DNA of 64,000 nt from Nageia nagi (GCA_050084985.1 JBITNC010000001.1:115506001-115570000), one strand, 5' to 3'. Counted from the first letter of the stretch, positions 12,005 to 22,499 are shown. Translations and numbers: made by a program. Notes: generated by a model not told the origin, from the letters alone.

Positions 12005-13860
12005 CAAGGAAAAAATAGTCAGCAGCAAAGAGGCATGCACCAAAGGAAATGAAAGCATGCAGGAGGAGGAAACATCGAGTGGCACATTGCATGGACAACA
12101 TCAATGTGGAGTACGTCTAGGTGCGTGCAGGGAGGAAACAAGGAGCAACGCGCAACGCAACAAAAATGCCATGGTGAAAAATGCATCAACAGATCCGAGC
12201 GGGCCATGCAAGCGGTGAGCAGGATGGCAAAATGCGAGGTGGTCCCAAGGATAAATGACGCAATGTAGATCAAGGCAAGGTCGTAATGTCAGGGGACGGA
12301 TGCGTACAGATTGGCATGAATGCATAGTGAAGAGGTGCCATGAGGGTATGTTTGCTGCAGCAGGCACTTGGCGAAGTTGACCTAAGACTGGAAGGTGCTG
12401 AATGGCACCAGATCTGTAGAGAGCGATGCCAGTAAGGGAAGCTACGCATGAGCTACAGAGGGTAGTGAAAGATCTGCAGGTGGTGATGTCAACAGAGGAG
12501 GCCATGAACCAGGTGCAAGGGACAGCGTAAAGGTTGGAAGCTACATTCAGAATTCGGAAGAGGTGACCAAGAGGATCCATGCAGGAGGCACAAAAAGAAG
12601 ATGCGAACGTTGCTGGGCTACGTCGATGCTGAGTAAAAACATCTGGGTAGCCATGGAACCTAAACAGAAGCACTCACCAATGTGGGGGAAAGGAGCACAT
12701 GAAACCGGAGGGCGCGAGTAGACGAAAAGGGTCACGAACCAGGTGCTGAAGACCAGGGTATGGGATGCACCAATAAATCCAATCAGGATCCAGTAAGAAT
12801 CGAGAGGCCAGAGAGGTGCACGGTGGTCCCAATGGGACACACAAACGTAGAGCAGTGTTGGCAGAGCCAGGAGGCATGCAACAGCAAAAGCAACTCAACC
12901 ACCAAGAGGTGCCACATTGCAGAAGGCATGAGACAAAGCATCTCAAACGTGTGGGTAGAGAAAAACTCCAAGCCAACCACTCGACCACCAACAGAAGGTC
13001 ACATCATCAAACATGGAGACCAAATCGAGCATAGATCGATAGCGGTTGCAGCAAGAATGAATCCGCACAGCAGTGACGAGGAGGAAATCCAAGAGGGAGG
13101 TGCACGAGGTGGAGTAGCCAGGAAGCCACGCAAGAGGAGGAGAGCGAAGAAGAATAGCAGCTACGCAGGAAAATGCCAAGGAAGAGGTGCGTAAAGTAGC
13201 TACAACTAGGAGATGCCATGCAGATCTGCTTGAGCTACATCACAGCACGAAGGTAACTAGGGCAACTGTAGGGTCAACAGAAGGACCCATGTGAGATCTG
13301 AAATGGCAACATGGATGCAGGAAAATGTATGCATAGCTGTAGGATCAACAGGGAGCTACAACCATCGTGGGGGAGGAGTAGCAGGCAACGGAAGTCGTGC
13401 GAGCGACGTTTGAAGGTTGCGAGCTAAGTAGCAGGAAGGCCGCAAGCAGAGCGTGAGCAGCTGAGTGAAAAATGCATCGCTAGATCAAGATAGGTTCTGC
13501 AGGTAGCAAGTGGATGGTAGGGTGCGAGGTGGTCCCAAAAGGAACAAATGATGCGTAGTAGCAAAGGCAGAGGCAGGAGGTGTGCAATGCAAACGAACTC
13601 ATCACCAAAAGGTGCCAGCTGCAGGGAGCGTGAGATAAAGTCTCATACGCAAGGGTAGGAAAATGAATTCCAAAAACCAACAGCCAAAAAACCATGCGCA
13701 TGCAGATCCGTGAAGAAGAGGCCAACGTGAGAGAACCCAGCTACGAAAATCTGACGCCAAAAGCTCCAAACACAGCAAAAAAATGGAGGTGAGGGGGGGA
13801 TTGGCGTAAAGAGGCCAATCCCCCCTCACTAATTTGCTAAGCAAACCTAGAGGCAGGTTC
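12005..13860. other. GC-rich island within element 1
   Basis: A sharp rise in GC content relative to the flanks leaves overlapping open frames on both strands (for example 12,101-12,673 minus and 12,760-13,194 plus). They have no recognisable domain and are probably a by-product of composition. Internal diverged repeats occur: GCGAGGTGGTCCCAA near 12,234 and 13,528, and GAGGTGCCA-like blocks near 12,900 and 13,610. It lies just downstream of a primer-binding site in element orientation, so it may be a structured leader region and not coding sequence. Confidence 0.65.
13789..13829 (-). other. GC-rich stem-loop just downstream of a primer-binding site
   Basis: GTGAGGGGGGGATTGGC (13,789-13,805) pairs with GCCAATCCCCCCTCAC (13,814-13,829) around an 8-nt loop. 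In element orientation it starts about 45 nt after the tRNA-Met primer site at 13,873-13,884, where retroelement RNAs often carry dimerisation/packaging structures. Confidence 0.6.
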
Positions 13861-13872
13861 AGAGATCGAACT

Positions 13873-13884
13873 GCTCTGATACCA
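13873..13884 (-). other. tRNA-iMet primer-binding site (second, internal)
   Basis: Minus strand reads TGGTATCAGAGC directly after TCTACA, which would be the CA end of an LTR occupying about 13,885-14,546. Confidence 0.8.
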
Positions 13885-14546
13885 TGTAGAGAAAAAGGAT
13901 TTCTTATATTATTGCAGTGAATGCACCAAGAATAAATAGAATAGGTGCAAATAACTTACAATGGCACACAGTGACAAACGATGGCACACGGTGGCGAATC
14001 ATAACAAGAAGTTGTTATGATTTACATAAGGTGCAAATATCCTAGTGAACTTAAGTACTAAATACTCAGTAAATAAAATAAATAAAACACTATAAGTGGT
14101 AATGTCTAATGTTAAGCATTTTGCTTCTAGCGATGATTTGCATGTGAAACATGGCATCGCTGTCCAAATACCTCACCTCCATTCATGGTAATGGGGAAAA
14201 AAAATAAGGCATGGGCAATGGATGTGTTATTTAATTGGTGTTAGATCAAGGTTTGTAAACATTGTATAGTAAAGCAATACACCTGTCCTTTTGTGCTTTC
14301 TCACAATATTTGTAAATTTGGCATAAACTTTGTAGGAAGAGGCTTGGGATAGTAAAACAAAGAGCTGCCCTCTACTCTCTTTTTTTTTTTTTTTTTTGGA
14401 ATTATAAAAGCTACTCATAAATAAAATATATTTCTTTATAAGAATGCTAAGAATAAACCACTTGAGAACTTTGGAATATTTGAGCAACCTTATTGTATGT
14501 AATGGCTCCAATAAAGGATTTGGATCAAATATATTTGTAGACAACA
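13885..14546 (-). repeat. Probable 5' LTR of a second, nested or ancestral LTR element
   Basis: Bounded by TGTAGA next to the internal primer site on the left and ACAACA at 14,541-14,546 on the right, so TGTTGT...TCTACA in element orientation, about 660 bp. It is partly matched by 10,930-11,290. A poly-T run lies at about 14,380-14,397. The inverted duplication A starts only 2 bp beyond its right end. Confidence 0.5.
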
Positions 14547-14882
14547 AAAGAAAATTATTAATTTTATAACATGTTAGTCTCAAAATCATAAGCATATAAC
14601 TTTATAATAAGCAATATGACTAACATGTCCCTAAGGTAATGATTTTACCTTAAAGTTTAGCCATTATGCTTAAATGTGAATATAAACATCAAGTGTCAAC
14701 TAGAAAAGATAAGCAATTGAAATGGATTAACTATTTAAATTTCACATATAATTTGAAAGAAAATAAGAGTATAGATATACCTTAATTTGAGGTGAGTTAC
14801 CTCAAATTTCCAAGTTGAAGTTTGGAGGAGATCCCACAAGATAGCTTCCACACCAAGGATATGAAGATGAGCCTCCAAGTAT

Positions 14883-14894
14883 GCTCTGATACCA
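14883..14894 (-). other. tRNA-iMet primer-binding site of element 1
   Basis: Minus strand TGGTATCAGAGC, separated from the CA end of the 5' LTR by AAT. Confidence 0.92.
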
Positions 14895-14897
14895 ATT

Positions 14898-15373
14898 TGT
14901 AGGAACTAATATTAATAATATAATTTCTAAACTACCAAGATCACATTAAAGCTCATAGTTACATCCAATAATACACAAAGCAATATCATAACACAAGATA
15001 TAAAGTGATTCCTCCAACTAAGAGTACATCCACTAACTAGATCTTTAGTTCTCTCACAAATACAACTCTCTTACAATTCTCCTAATCTTAACTCCTATAC
15101 TTCTATCCTAGAGCATATCCTTAATCCTCAAATTTGTGTTTTATTACAAAGGGGAAGCCTTCTATTTATAGGCCAAAATTCCTCCTTGTATGACCTATGC
15201 ATGACATGCACACCTTTGACCCTAGGGGCATGCTCATGACTTGAGTGTAGGACAAGTTACATTATTATAGTTCACTAAAATACTTAAGGTATCAAATAAT
15301 ACCTTTAAGTATTAGTGAATTTACATAGAAGATTTAATACATCTATTTACAATAAGCATTATACATTCCAACA
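14898..15373 (-). repeat. 5' LTR of element 1
   Basis: 476-bp LTR with TG...CA ends. It contains a TATA-type CTATAAATAG motif in transcription orientation (near 15,160). It is included in inverted duplication A. Confidence 0.93.
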
Positions 15374-15378
15374 AATCA

Positions 15379-16954
15379 AAGGATTTATTGAGGCTCTAGA
15401 TGAACATAATCCATAATGGTCTAGGCAAGTTGTGGGCTCTTAGTATGAAGGCTAGATGTAGTTGATAGCCATATTTTTAGGATTAGTGAGAAATTAATCT
15501 TGTAGGCTATTGGATGTCTAATGCTGGGTCAAACACTATCATGACATTTTGTCAATGATCAAGGAGGTACAAACCTTCCTTGATCCAGGTGAACAGTTCT
15601 TAAAGAGAAGGGTATTTGCCTATGTAGTGTCTGATATTCCATACCCATGGAATGAAAATGCTAAGGCTTTGGTTTAACTCTTCACTCTAGAAGGAAGACA
15701 CTCGAATATTATTGGCTTCTAGTTCCTCTTATTGGCCCCTTTTAGAGGAAAGTTATAGTTAAATTTTCTATATTTCTTATATCATTTGATGGATTCTCAT
15801 ATTCGATAGGAATAGGTGAAAGGATGCTTCTCTATTAGGGCTTAATCAAAATTATGGTTTTCTTTCCTAAAGGAGGGCATGATGAATTATTCCTATACAA
15901 ATGGTTCCTCTAAAGCCTCAAGTAGATGACTCTTATTTAGTGTAGCATTACCTCTACTCTCCCTTCTCACCTTTCACTCTAAAAAATGTTAAATCTAAAA
16001 GCTCATCCCCCATAAGGAGGGCTACAAAACTATCAAATGAGTTTTGACCATAACTAATTGAGATTTCAAATGATTCGAATGTCTTGAAATCAATAGATTC
16101 AAACTACAAGCCTTTGAAATTGATGGAGGAAAATTTTCCCAAGGAGATAGTGGAAGAAAGTTCACCATCAGAGTCTATGGAGGAGATTTTCTTTTGGAGA
16201 TAGCTAAGGAGACTTTATTTAGAATGGAGGAGCCTCTACCTATGAATATTATAAAGGATCCTTCATCTAGGGAGAAGCATCCTCTACCTTTAGAGATTGA
16301 TAAGGAGCCTCTACCCATGATAGAAAATATCCTAACATTAGAAATTTTAGTAGTTGTAGCTGAAATAGAACTTGGACCATCTCAACCAAATGGGAAGTAG
16401 CTTTGGCAAGAAAAAACCTTTTAAATTCTTCTTTGACATCATAGATTTAGGGAACTTAGAAGAATGCAACAACATCAAGACACTCAAGGTGGAAATCTGG
16501 AAATACTAGTATGAGGATTTCATGATCAAAAGGAAATAAGTTGAAGTCTTTGTATCCATGTGACATGAAGAGATTACTCAAGCTATCCCAATTAACATAG
16601 AAGAGGGCTTCACATAAATGGAGTTAACAATATTTTGGTCCACTTTTGAGGTGCAAAGAAAGTTATGGAGGTACTAAAGCATCAAAATTTGAATGAACAT
16701 ATATTTGTACAAGTAGCAGATCATATGAAGGAGGAAGATGATTCATATGATGTGAGAATCCATTATGTTTGACACTTTTTTGACTAAAATATGTATCAAA
16801 TATTCATATGTTAAAAATCTAGATGTAAGACAAGTTGTGGAAGCCATGTATAAATAATCCCCTTTCATAATTTACCCTTATAAAAACAATTCGTAGAATA
16901 TGTAAAACTCTTTAATATAATAATTAATTATATACTTGCTATAGACATAAAGTT
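15379..16954 (+). pseudogene. Unidentified retroelement-like coding remnant
   Basis: Fragments of protein-like sequence can be read on the plus strand. Near 15,560-15,680 they include MIKEVQTFLDPGEQFLKRR and SDIPYPWNENAKAL. Near 16,090-16,400 they are acidic and Pro/Glu rich (MEEPLPMNIIKDPSSRE, PLPLEIDKEPLPMIENIL). Stops and frameshifts separate the pieces. It was the target of element 1's insertion and continues across it from 3,520-3,805. The inverted copy at 36,617-37,745 keeps a longer open frame in the acidic part. A gag-like origin is plausible, but no CCHC knuckle or known domain is seen. Confidence 0.4.
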
Positions 16955-18117
16955 ATAAATGATGAAATTTTTGAATTAATCTATAGTTTACCAAGATATT
17001 AAGAAGAAATTTACAACATCAACATAATAGCTTAATAACACAAGCCAATCTCATAACTAATAAAAGATATAAAGTGGTTCTTCCCTCCTTGGGAGTACAA
17101 CTACTAACTAAAATCTTCTTATTCTCAAGGACCTCTCTTACAAAATCTCTTCTTTCTCCAAACCCTAAACCTAGAGCAAAGCCTACTTAGCAATTGTATA
17201 TTACCATGAGAAGGGGGTACCTCTCTATTTATAAAAAAAAACCACTATGTAACCTCTCTTTAGCCCAAGGGTAAGGTTAAAGATATTTCTATATATATTA
17301 CCTTTTCTATATTTATTACCTTAATGCTTTAAGATATCTAAAGATACTTTAAGCATTAAATGAATTTACATTAAAGATAAATATTACACAATATTATACT
17401 ACAAATTCTAACACTCCCCTTAATGTAATATTAGGATAATGTAGAAAAAAGTGAGAGTAAGAGAGAGTTCTCCTTCATAGAAATACAAGTGGAGATGAGA
17501 ACTTTTATATCTTTGAGGAATAAACAAGATTTTAGTTTCAGACTCACTATAATAACATTTGACAAAATTGTTTACAATACAATTATTAACCACAATTGGT
17601 TTTATTGTAAGTATACTTGATCAATCACTAAGTTGACATGAGATATCTAATAAAATTACTCTAATACCACTTGATGAAATTAACCGAATAAATCTTTAGT
17701 TTAACAAAGATCTCAAGAAGGCATTTACAACATCAACACAATAGCATAATAACACAAGCCAATCTCATAAATAACATAAGATATAAAATGGTTCCTCCCT
17801 CCTTAGGAGTACATTGATTAACTAAGATCTTCTTAATCTCAAAAACCTCTTTTACATAATTTCTTCTCTCTCTCCAAACCCTAAACCTAGAGCCAAGCTT
17901 GCTTAACAGTTATATATTACAATGAGAAGGGGGCTATCTCTCTATTTATAAGAAGAAACCCACTCTTTAACCTTGTTTTAATCCAAGGGTAAAGTTAAGG
18001 ATATTTCTATATTTATTTTTTAATGCTTTAAGGTATCTTAATATACTTTAAGCATTGAGTAAATTTACATTAAAGAGAAATATTGCACAATATTACATTA
18101 CAAATTCTAACAATAAA
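16955..18117 (-). mobile_element. TRIM (miniature LTR retrotransposon), ATAAA target duplication
   Basis: LTRs at 16,960-17,413 and 17,672-18,112 (about 440-454 bp; TGTTAG...TCATCA in element orientation) enclose only about 258 bp. Just inside the left LTR is a polypurine tract (AAGGGGAG on the minus strand). Just inside the right LTR is a primer-site-like TGGTATTAGAG, a variant of the tRNA-Met site. Flanking 5-bp repeats ATAAA (16,955-16,959; 18,113-18,117) are identical. The LTRs and the 3' interior resemble those of element 1 (AAGATATAAAGTGGTTC, GAGTACAxC-ACTAACTA, TTAATGxAATATTxGGATA), so the two are probably one family, the TRIM being a non-autonomous derivative. Confidence 0.93.
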
Positions 18118-18669
18118 TTAAGGCTCCTAATAATTGTAAGACTATACCATAATTTATACAATAATAATATCAAGCTATCATATAATATGCTAAACTATTA
18201 TGCAACCTTTATATGAAATATTTATTTACCTTCACATATTTCATAAGCTATAATATATTAAAGATTTGATATCAATATAGTTTATTAAAATGACCAAATG
18301 GTATTAAATTGATACTAATTTTACCATCAAAGGTAAAATAATTTTGATGAATAAGGAAATATTTTGAGTTTGGTATGTACATAGTTCATATATAAAACAT
18401 TCAAAATCAATAATTAGTTGCTTACTTGCTACAAACATAAGGTTGTAAGCTTAAGAGTCCTATCAAATGTACAATGATAATAGACGAACAATTTACAATA
18501 GGAGTTGTCTAGCTAAGGGACTTTTTGCCAGCCTAGGCAATCTCACAACTCTAATTTGATAAGCAAGAAAAAAAAATTTGTCATGTGAGGTATATTCATG
18601 AAACTATAATGCAAAAGTAATTTTACGAATATGTCAAGTATAAGTTAAATAAAAAAATTCATAAGGCAT

Positions 18670-18920
18670 GTTGTTGAATGTAATATTGGTATAGTGGTTA
18701 GGACATTGAACTTTGAAATGAGTGACATAGATTTAAATTCTCTAAATATCATTTTGGATCTATTAGAAAATTTGCATTTTTGGGTCTCAATTTTTTTCAA
18801 CCTATTTTTTTTACATATTAATTTGTGTATATGCGTGAAACTAATATGCAAAAAAAAATTTGCACATCTACTTATACTAAATAATTTTTACGAATCTACC
18901 AAAAATAAAAAAACCAATAA
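18670..18920 (+). mobile_element. tRNA-derived SINE
   Basis: TGGTATAGTGGTTAGGACAT (from about 18,687) is a Pol III A-box and ATAGATTTAAATTC (about 18,727-18,740) is a B-box-like element. They are spaced as in a tRNA gene but cannot fold into a full tRNA. A non-tRNA body and an A-rich end near 18,900 follow. The inverted copy is at about 34,210-34,475. Confidence 0.72.
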
Positions 18921-19099
18921 TAAAATACACTAATATATCGTAAGAAGGGATGATAAATCTTTTAGCTAGATGGCTCCTATTATAATATACTAAACTATAA
19001 TGTAATCTTTATTTTTATGTAAACAAAATGGTAAAGGTTAATGTATGTGAAATATTAATGTAACTTCACATCTTTCATAACCTATCATTTAACTTTGTC

Positions 19100-19472
19100 C
19101 AAGAAAAATCTATTAAAAACTTTTTCCAATTCTTCCATGAAGCCACCAATGATTGATAATGACAAGAGAAAATGTTGATCAGCCAGAAACTTTATCGTCA
19201 TCATAAAGAAGAACAGTTTGTGGAATTAACATGGAAGAAAATGAAGATCACAAGGGAATAATAACAAATAACAAGTCGTGGAATAGATATGGCATGTAAC
19301 GCTAGGATGCTTGCCAGCTTCTGGTTAACGAAGAAAAGGTAATATTTATTCTGAAGAATTTCCTGGTAATAGGGAATTGAACGATCGAGTCCAATCCTTC
19401 ACTTTCATCAAGAATCAAGCATCGGTGGACTCAGCCACCTTGGCTAGAAAGAAACAAATTTTAAACTACGCG
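19100..19472 (+). promoter_or_regulatory. Promoter and first (non-coding) exon of the DUF4220 gene
   Basis: This interval is conserved, though diverged, with 33,110-33,394 and 48,290-48,698. Shared landmarks are the CCAATGATTGA / CATCAATGGTTGA block, the GGAATTxAAxGATCGAGTCxAATCC block (about 19,372-19,398) and ACTTTCAT. All three end in a splice donor or at a breakpoint. Similarity across paralogous upstream regions marks this as a functional 5' region. The exact transcription start cannot be fixed by eye. Confidence 0.6.
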
Positions 19473-19555
19473 GTAAGTACCTTAGCCTTTCTATTCTTTT
19501 GTAATTAGCTAATTGTTAATTGTATATAATTTTTTTTAAACCACATTTACAGCAG
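19473..19555 (+). other. 5'-UTR intron (80 or 83 nt)
   Basis: Consensus donor CG|GTAAGT at 19,473 and acceptor TTTACAG (ends 19,552) or CAG (ends 19,555), with a T-rich tract between. The orphan paralog has an 81-nt intron at the same place (48,699-48,779). A second leader intron (donor GTAAAG at 19,656, acceptor ACAAG near 20,028) is possible and would remove several upstream ATGs. Confidence 0.65.
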
Positions 19556-20051
19556 GATACTATAGTAAATTGTTGTAATTAGAAGAATGTTAATGTCAGG
19601 ATGACTTTATTTTTTTATTGGAAATCGTCATGAAGATATTTTTTTCCATAGAAGTAGGTAAAGACTTTAATTTTTTTGTATTCAGTCAAATCATCCAAAA
19701 CTCGGAAAGTATTATTGTAGGAAGTTGCTATTCATCTGGTCGAAATCTTATGCAAAACGATATTTCCAAGAAGTTGCTAATCATCGGGTCCAATCTTATC
19801 CAAAACGATCTTAGCAAGAAGTTGCCTACACCGAAGATGCCCCCGCTTCAATTTTCTACAAAAAGTCATGAAAGACTTGTACCTACCCATGCGCCTCCGT
19901 CTCTTGCAAGACTTACATTTATGTGCGTTCACATTGAAGGAAAGTCCACATTTTAATTATTTCATCACTCATTTCATTCAACTTCAAGATAGTATATATT
20001 TTTTATGATAGCCTATGATATTTACAAGAGTTACATTGGTTGTGTCCATCT

Positions 20052-22244
20052 ATGGGGCGTCCCTTGCGTTTCACGGGTTCGAAACAGCAAGAAAATCACG
20101 ATGGCAGTGAGGCGTTAGATTTGCCCTTATCAATTGAGCAAAATTTGTTGATTAGCGTTCTGGTTGTACTCAGTATGACGCTGCAACTGCTTCTTGCTTT
20201 TGGCGGTGCAACCAGATTTCAGAGTTCAAAAAAATGGTTGACCCTTTCAGTGTGGTTAGCCTACATGTCGGCCGATGGCCTGGCTACCTATGCATTTGGT
20301 ACAATGCTTCATTCATCTTCAACTGTAATTTTGTATGCATTATGGGCTCCTCTCTTGCTTCTTCATTTGGGAGGACCCGATACCATGACAGCTTATTCCA
20401 CACCTGATAATGAACTATGGAAAAGACACCTATTCAATATGATCTATCAGAGTGGGGTGACAATCTATGTCATTTTTTCTGCAGTCCAACTCCAGAGAGA
20501 GAAAGGGCATTGGCTTCTTTTTGCTGCCGCCATTATTGTGTTGATTTCAGGAGCTACCAAATACGCAGAGAGAATCATGGCGTTGAGATTGGCATCCTAC
20601 TCCAAGATCGTGCAATCTACTCAACCAATTTTTGAATACATGAGAGATGAGCATCAGTTGGACGAGAAATTCGATTCTCAAGACACAAACGCAAGTCAAG
20701 TATCGGAAATATTTGAAGAAAAATGTAACTTCCTTGTTATGGGAGAGGAACGATGGTTTGATAAGTTCAGCCGCGGAGATTTTGAATGGTCCATAGATTG
20801 CTTGTCTGCGACAGAAGCAGTCACCGTTCAAGATGTGTGGGAGTACGAGGGCAAGCAGTTCACTGACAATTATGTGCTCTGCATGGCTTACGCTTTGTTC
20901 AAAATGTACAGGCGAAGGTATGTACATCTCTACTTCCATGAGATAAAGCAGCCAAAGACGAGGAGATTTCTGATTAATATAAAGCCTGAGATAATGTTTA
21001 AACTAATGGAGAGAGAACTAAAATTTATGTATGATATGTTGTTCTCCAAGTTTCTCACGTATTCCACTTGGTGGGGAATGCCAATGCGCCTTTTGAACGC
21101 CGTCTTGTTAGGAGTGGCATGGTTATTGACAGTCAGGGGACTGAAAGACGCTCAACCTCATCTTCATATACAAGAAAGGGTGGTCGCGCACATTTTAATT
21201 TCTGTAGCATTCTTGCTTGAGGTTTTTCAGCTTTGCAGAATTATGGTATCCGATTGGACTATGGTATGGCTGGTTTGCCTACACATCCGCCTTTTCCATC
21301 AACAGAGGCGGACAGACAGCTTCTTGTCCGCGATCATGAAGATGCTCATGCGGGCGATCCGACTGGTTCGAGAGAATCTTTGCCTTAGAAATCAATATTG
21401 GCAGAACAGGATTCAACAATGCTGTATCCTGGATGCTTGCATACCTTCTTCTCCTCTCATGTGGAGGGTATACAAATTTTGCATCAAGGCAGACACTTTA
21501 AGACGCTGGTATGTGAGATGCCGCATGGAAGGCTCGTACATAACACAGGAGCCAATTGAAGATAGACTGAAGCAATTACTTTTTGAGTGGATAAAATGCA
21601 AATATGAAGGGATAGAAGTTGAGGAATGCAAGAGAAAAACTTTCCATTTCGATGACCGTTTGTACCTAAAAGACTACCAAGACTTGAGATGGGCTGTCGA
21701 CTGTGACTTGGAACTTCAAATTCTTTCCTGGAATATAGCTACCTCTGTTTGTGAGAGAGAAGATTGGCCTTTACATGGTGATGGAGATAATGCGACCAAC
21801 ATTGGTCTCAGCACAAAATTGTCATGCTACTGTGCTTATCTCATGATCTCCTGCCCAAAAATTTTACCTCTCCACCCTGACATTGCAAAGCTTCTGTACA
21901 TGCAGGTCCATTTCGAAATTGCAGATATAGCAAGGGATGCTCATGCATTTTCTACGTATCAGGATTTGTATCAAGAGCTGCTGCACCACTTTGACAACTT
22001 CCCTCACTACCCTAAAGGAAGTAGCCTATACAGAGGCATAAAGATAGCACGCCAGCTTCAAGAGTTAAAAGTCGAAGATCGATGGAAACTGTTGGCAGAA
22101 CACTGGTGCTGTACGGTGTTTTACTTTGCTGCATTTAACAAACTTGAGTTCCATACAGAGCGGCTATCTTTTGGTGGAGAACTGTTGACTCACATCTGGA
22201 CGCTGTTGGGTCATATTGGAATATCGCGCTGGAATGTACAGTAA
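20052..22244 (+). CDS. DUF4220/DUF594 multi-pass membrane protein, intact
   Basis: A single uninterrupted exon encodes 730 residues. The start is the first ATG (20,052) after the in-frame stop at 20,016; a slightly longer reading would need a TTG. Hydrophobic segments lie at about residues 31-52, 62-83, 92-107, 133-147 and 153-167 (DUF4220), then about 347-361 and 379-395. The family hallmark LHLGGPDTMTAYS with NELWKRH follows at about 105-126. The C-terminal DUF594 part has STKLSCYCAYLMISCPKILP (about 587-606) and GGELLTHIWTLLGHIG near the end, so the length is normal. DUF4220 proteins are plant-specific and their biochemical role is unknown. Base composition is clearly richer in GC than the flanks. 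It is the only intact gene here and lies between two duplicated blocks without being duplicated itself. Confidence 0.93.
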   Translation: MGRPLRFTGSKQQENHDGSEALDLPLSIEQNLLISVLVVLSMTLQLLLAFGGATRFQSSKKWLTLSVWLAYMSADGLATYAFGTMLHSSSTVILYALWAPLLLLHLGGPDTMTAYSTPDNELWKRHLFNMIYQSGVTIYVIFSAVQLQREKGHWLLFAAAIIVLISGATKYAERIMALRLASYSKIVQSTQPIFEYMRDEHQLDEKFDSQDTNASQVSEIFEEKCNFLVMGEERWFDKFSRGDFEWSIDCLSATEAVTVQDVWEYEGKQFTDNYVLCMAYALFKMYRRRYVHLYFHEIKQPKTRRFLINIKPEIMFKLMERELKFMYDMLFSKFLTYSTWWGMPMRLLNAVLLGVAWLLTVRGLKDAQPHLHIQERVVAHILISVAFLLEVFQLCRIMVSDWTMVWLVCLHIRLFHQQRRTDSFLSAIMKMLMRAIRLVRENLCLRNQYWQNRIQQCCILDACIPSSPLMWRVYKFCIKADTLRRWYVRCRMEGSYITQEPIEDRLKQLLFEWIKCKYEGIEVEECKRKTFHFDDRLYLKDYQDLRWAVDCDLELQILSWNIATSVCEREDWPLHGDGDNATNIGLSTKLSCYCAYLMISCPKILPLHPDIAKLLYMQVHFEIADIARDAHAFSTYQDLYQELLHHFDNFPHYPKGSSLYRGIKIARQLQELKVEDRWKLLAEHWCCTVFYFAAFNKLEFHTERLSFGGELLTHIWTLLGHIGISRWNVQ

Positions 22245-22477
22245 TATCTATGGGCTCTTCCGATGAAACATCTTCTACACGTAAATTTCCTCGAAAGTGT
22301 ATGCTATGTTCATTCCTTTTTAATTTGTTTGTTCAAGAAGATGCTACGACGGTCGTATTATTCGAATTAGCTGTTCTATTCTTAGGGTCATTCAAGAAGG
22401 GAAGAAATACAGAGATAGAGAACTATGATATGACACCTTAGATGTTCATTGGGAAGTTATATGTTGCAGCAATGTAT

Positions 22478-22483
22478 AATAAA
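22478..22483 (+). terminator. Candidate polyadenylation signal
   Basis: AATAAA about 235 bp after the stop codon, followed by T/A-rich sequence; plausible 3' end of the DUF4220 transcript. Confidence 0.5.
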
Positions 22484-22499
22484 GTTTGTTGATTAAATA

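Larger units (their letters stand above)
3806..15378 (-). mobile_element. LTR retrotransposon (element 1), about 11.6 kb, with AATCA target duplication
   Basis: Two LTRs of about 475 bp (3,811-4,285 and 14,898-15,373) begin TGTAGG and end CCAACA on the plus strand, that is TGTTGG...CCTACA in element orientation. A polypurine tract (AAGGGGGAG on the minus strand) lies immediately inside the 3' LTR at 4,286-4,296. A perfect tRNA-Met primer-binding site lies 3 nt inside the 5' LTR at 14,883-14,894. The same 5 bp AATCA flanks both ends (3,806-3,810; 15,374-15,378). By eye the LTRs differ at roughly 5-6% of positions. No gag, protease, integrase or RT motif was found in the 10.6 kb interior, so it is non-autonomous (LARD-like) or has lost them. 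The interior has tandem repeats, one coiled-coil-like ORF and a GC-rich island. Confidence 0.93.
14548..19710 (+). repeat. Inverted duplication, arm A (5.16 kb)
   Basis: The whole interval recurs reverse-complemented at 33,418-38,569, including the retrotransposon leader, 5' LTR with its TSD, the TRIM, the SINE and the promoter/first exon of the DUF4220 gene. In the stretches compared by eye, about 2-4% of positions differ. The breakpoints are sharp: homology stops 2 bp from an LTR end at 14,548, and inside the gene's 5'-UTR/intron at 19,710. Confidence 0.95.

Noticed and set aside
12101-12673. 190-codon minus-strand open frame in the GC island
   Set aside because: Overlapping long frames occur on both strands, residue composition is Cys/His/Ser/Leu-rich without domain, and openness is explained by base composition.
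12760-13194. 144-codon plus-strand open frame ending in a Lys/Arg-rich tail
   Set aside because: Lies on the strand opposite to the element, lacks any family motif and overlaps frames on the other strand.
18687-18760. Possible tRNA gene
   Set aside because: A-box and B-box are present but no acceptor stem or anticodon arm pairs; it fits a SINE head better.
19618-19956. 112-codon plus-strand frame upstream of the DUF4220 start as a separate gene or N-terminal extension
   Set aside because: Begins without a good ATG, its frame ends before the CDS and it lies in the leader or a second leader intron.
20547-20939. 130-codon minus-strand frame across the DUF4220 CDS
   Set aside because: Shadow of the real gene; no independent evidence.
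22250-22441. Small ORF just after the DUF4220 stop
   Set aside because: Most likely 3'-UTR; residues do not match the family C-terminus.
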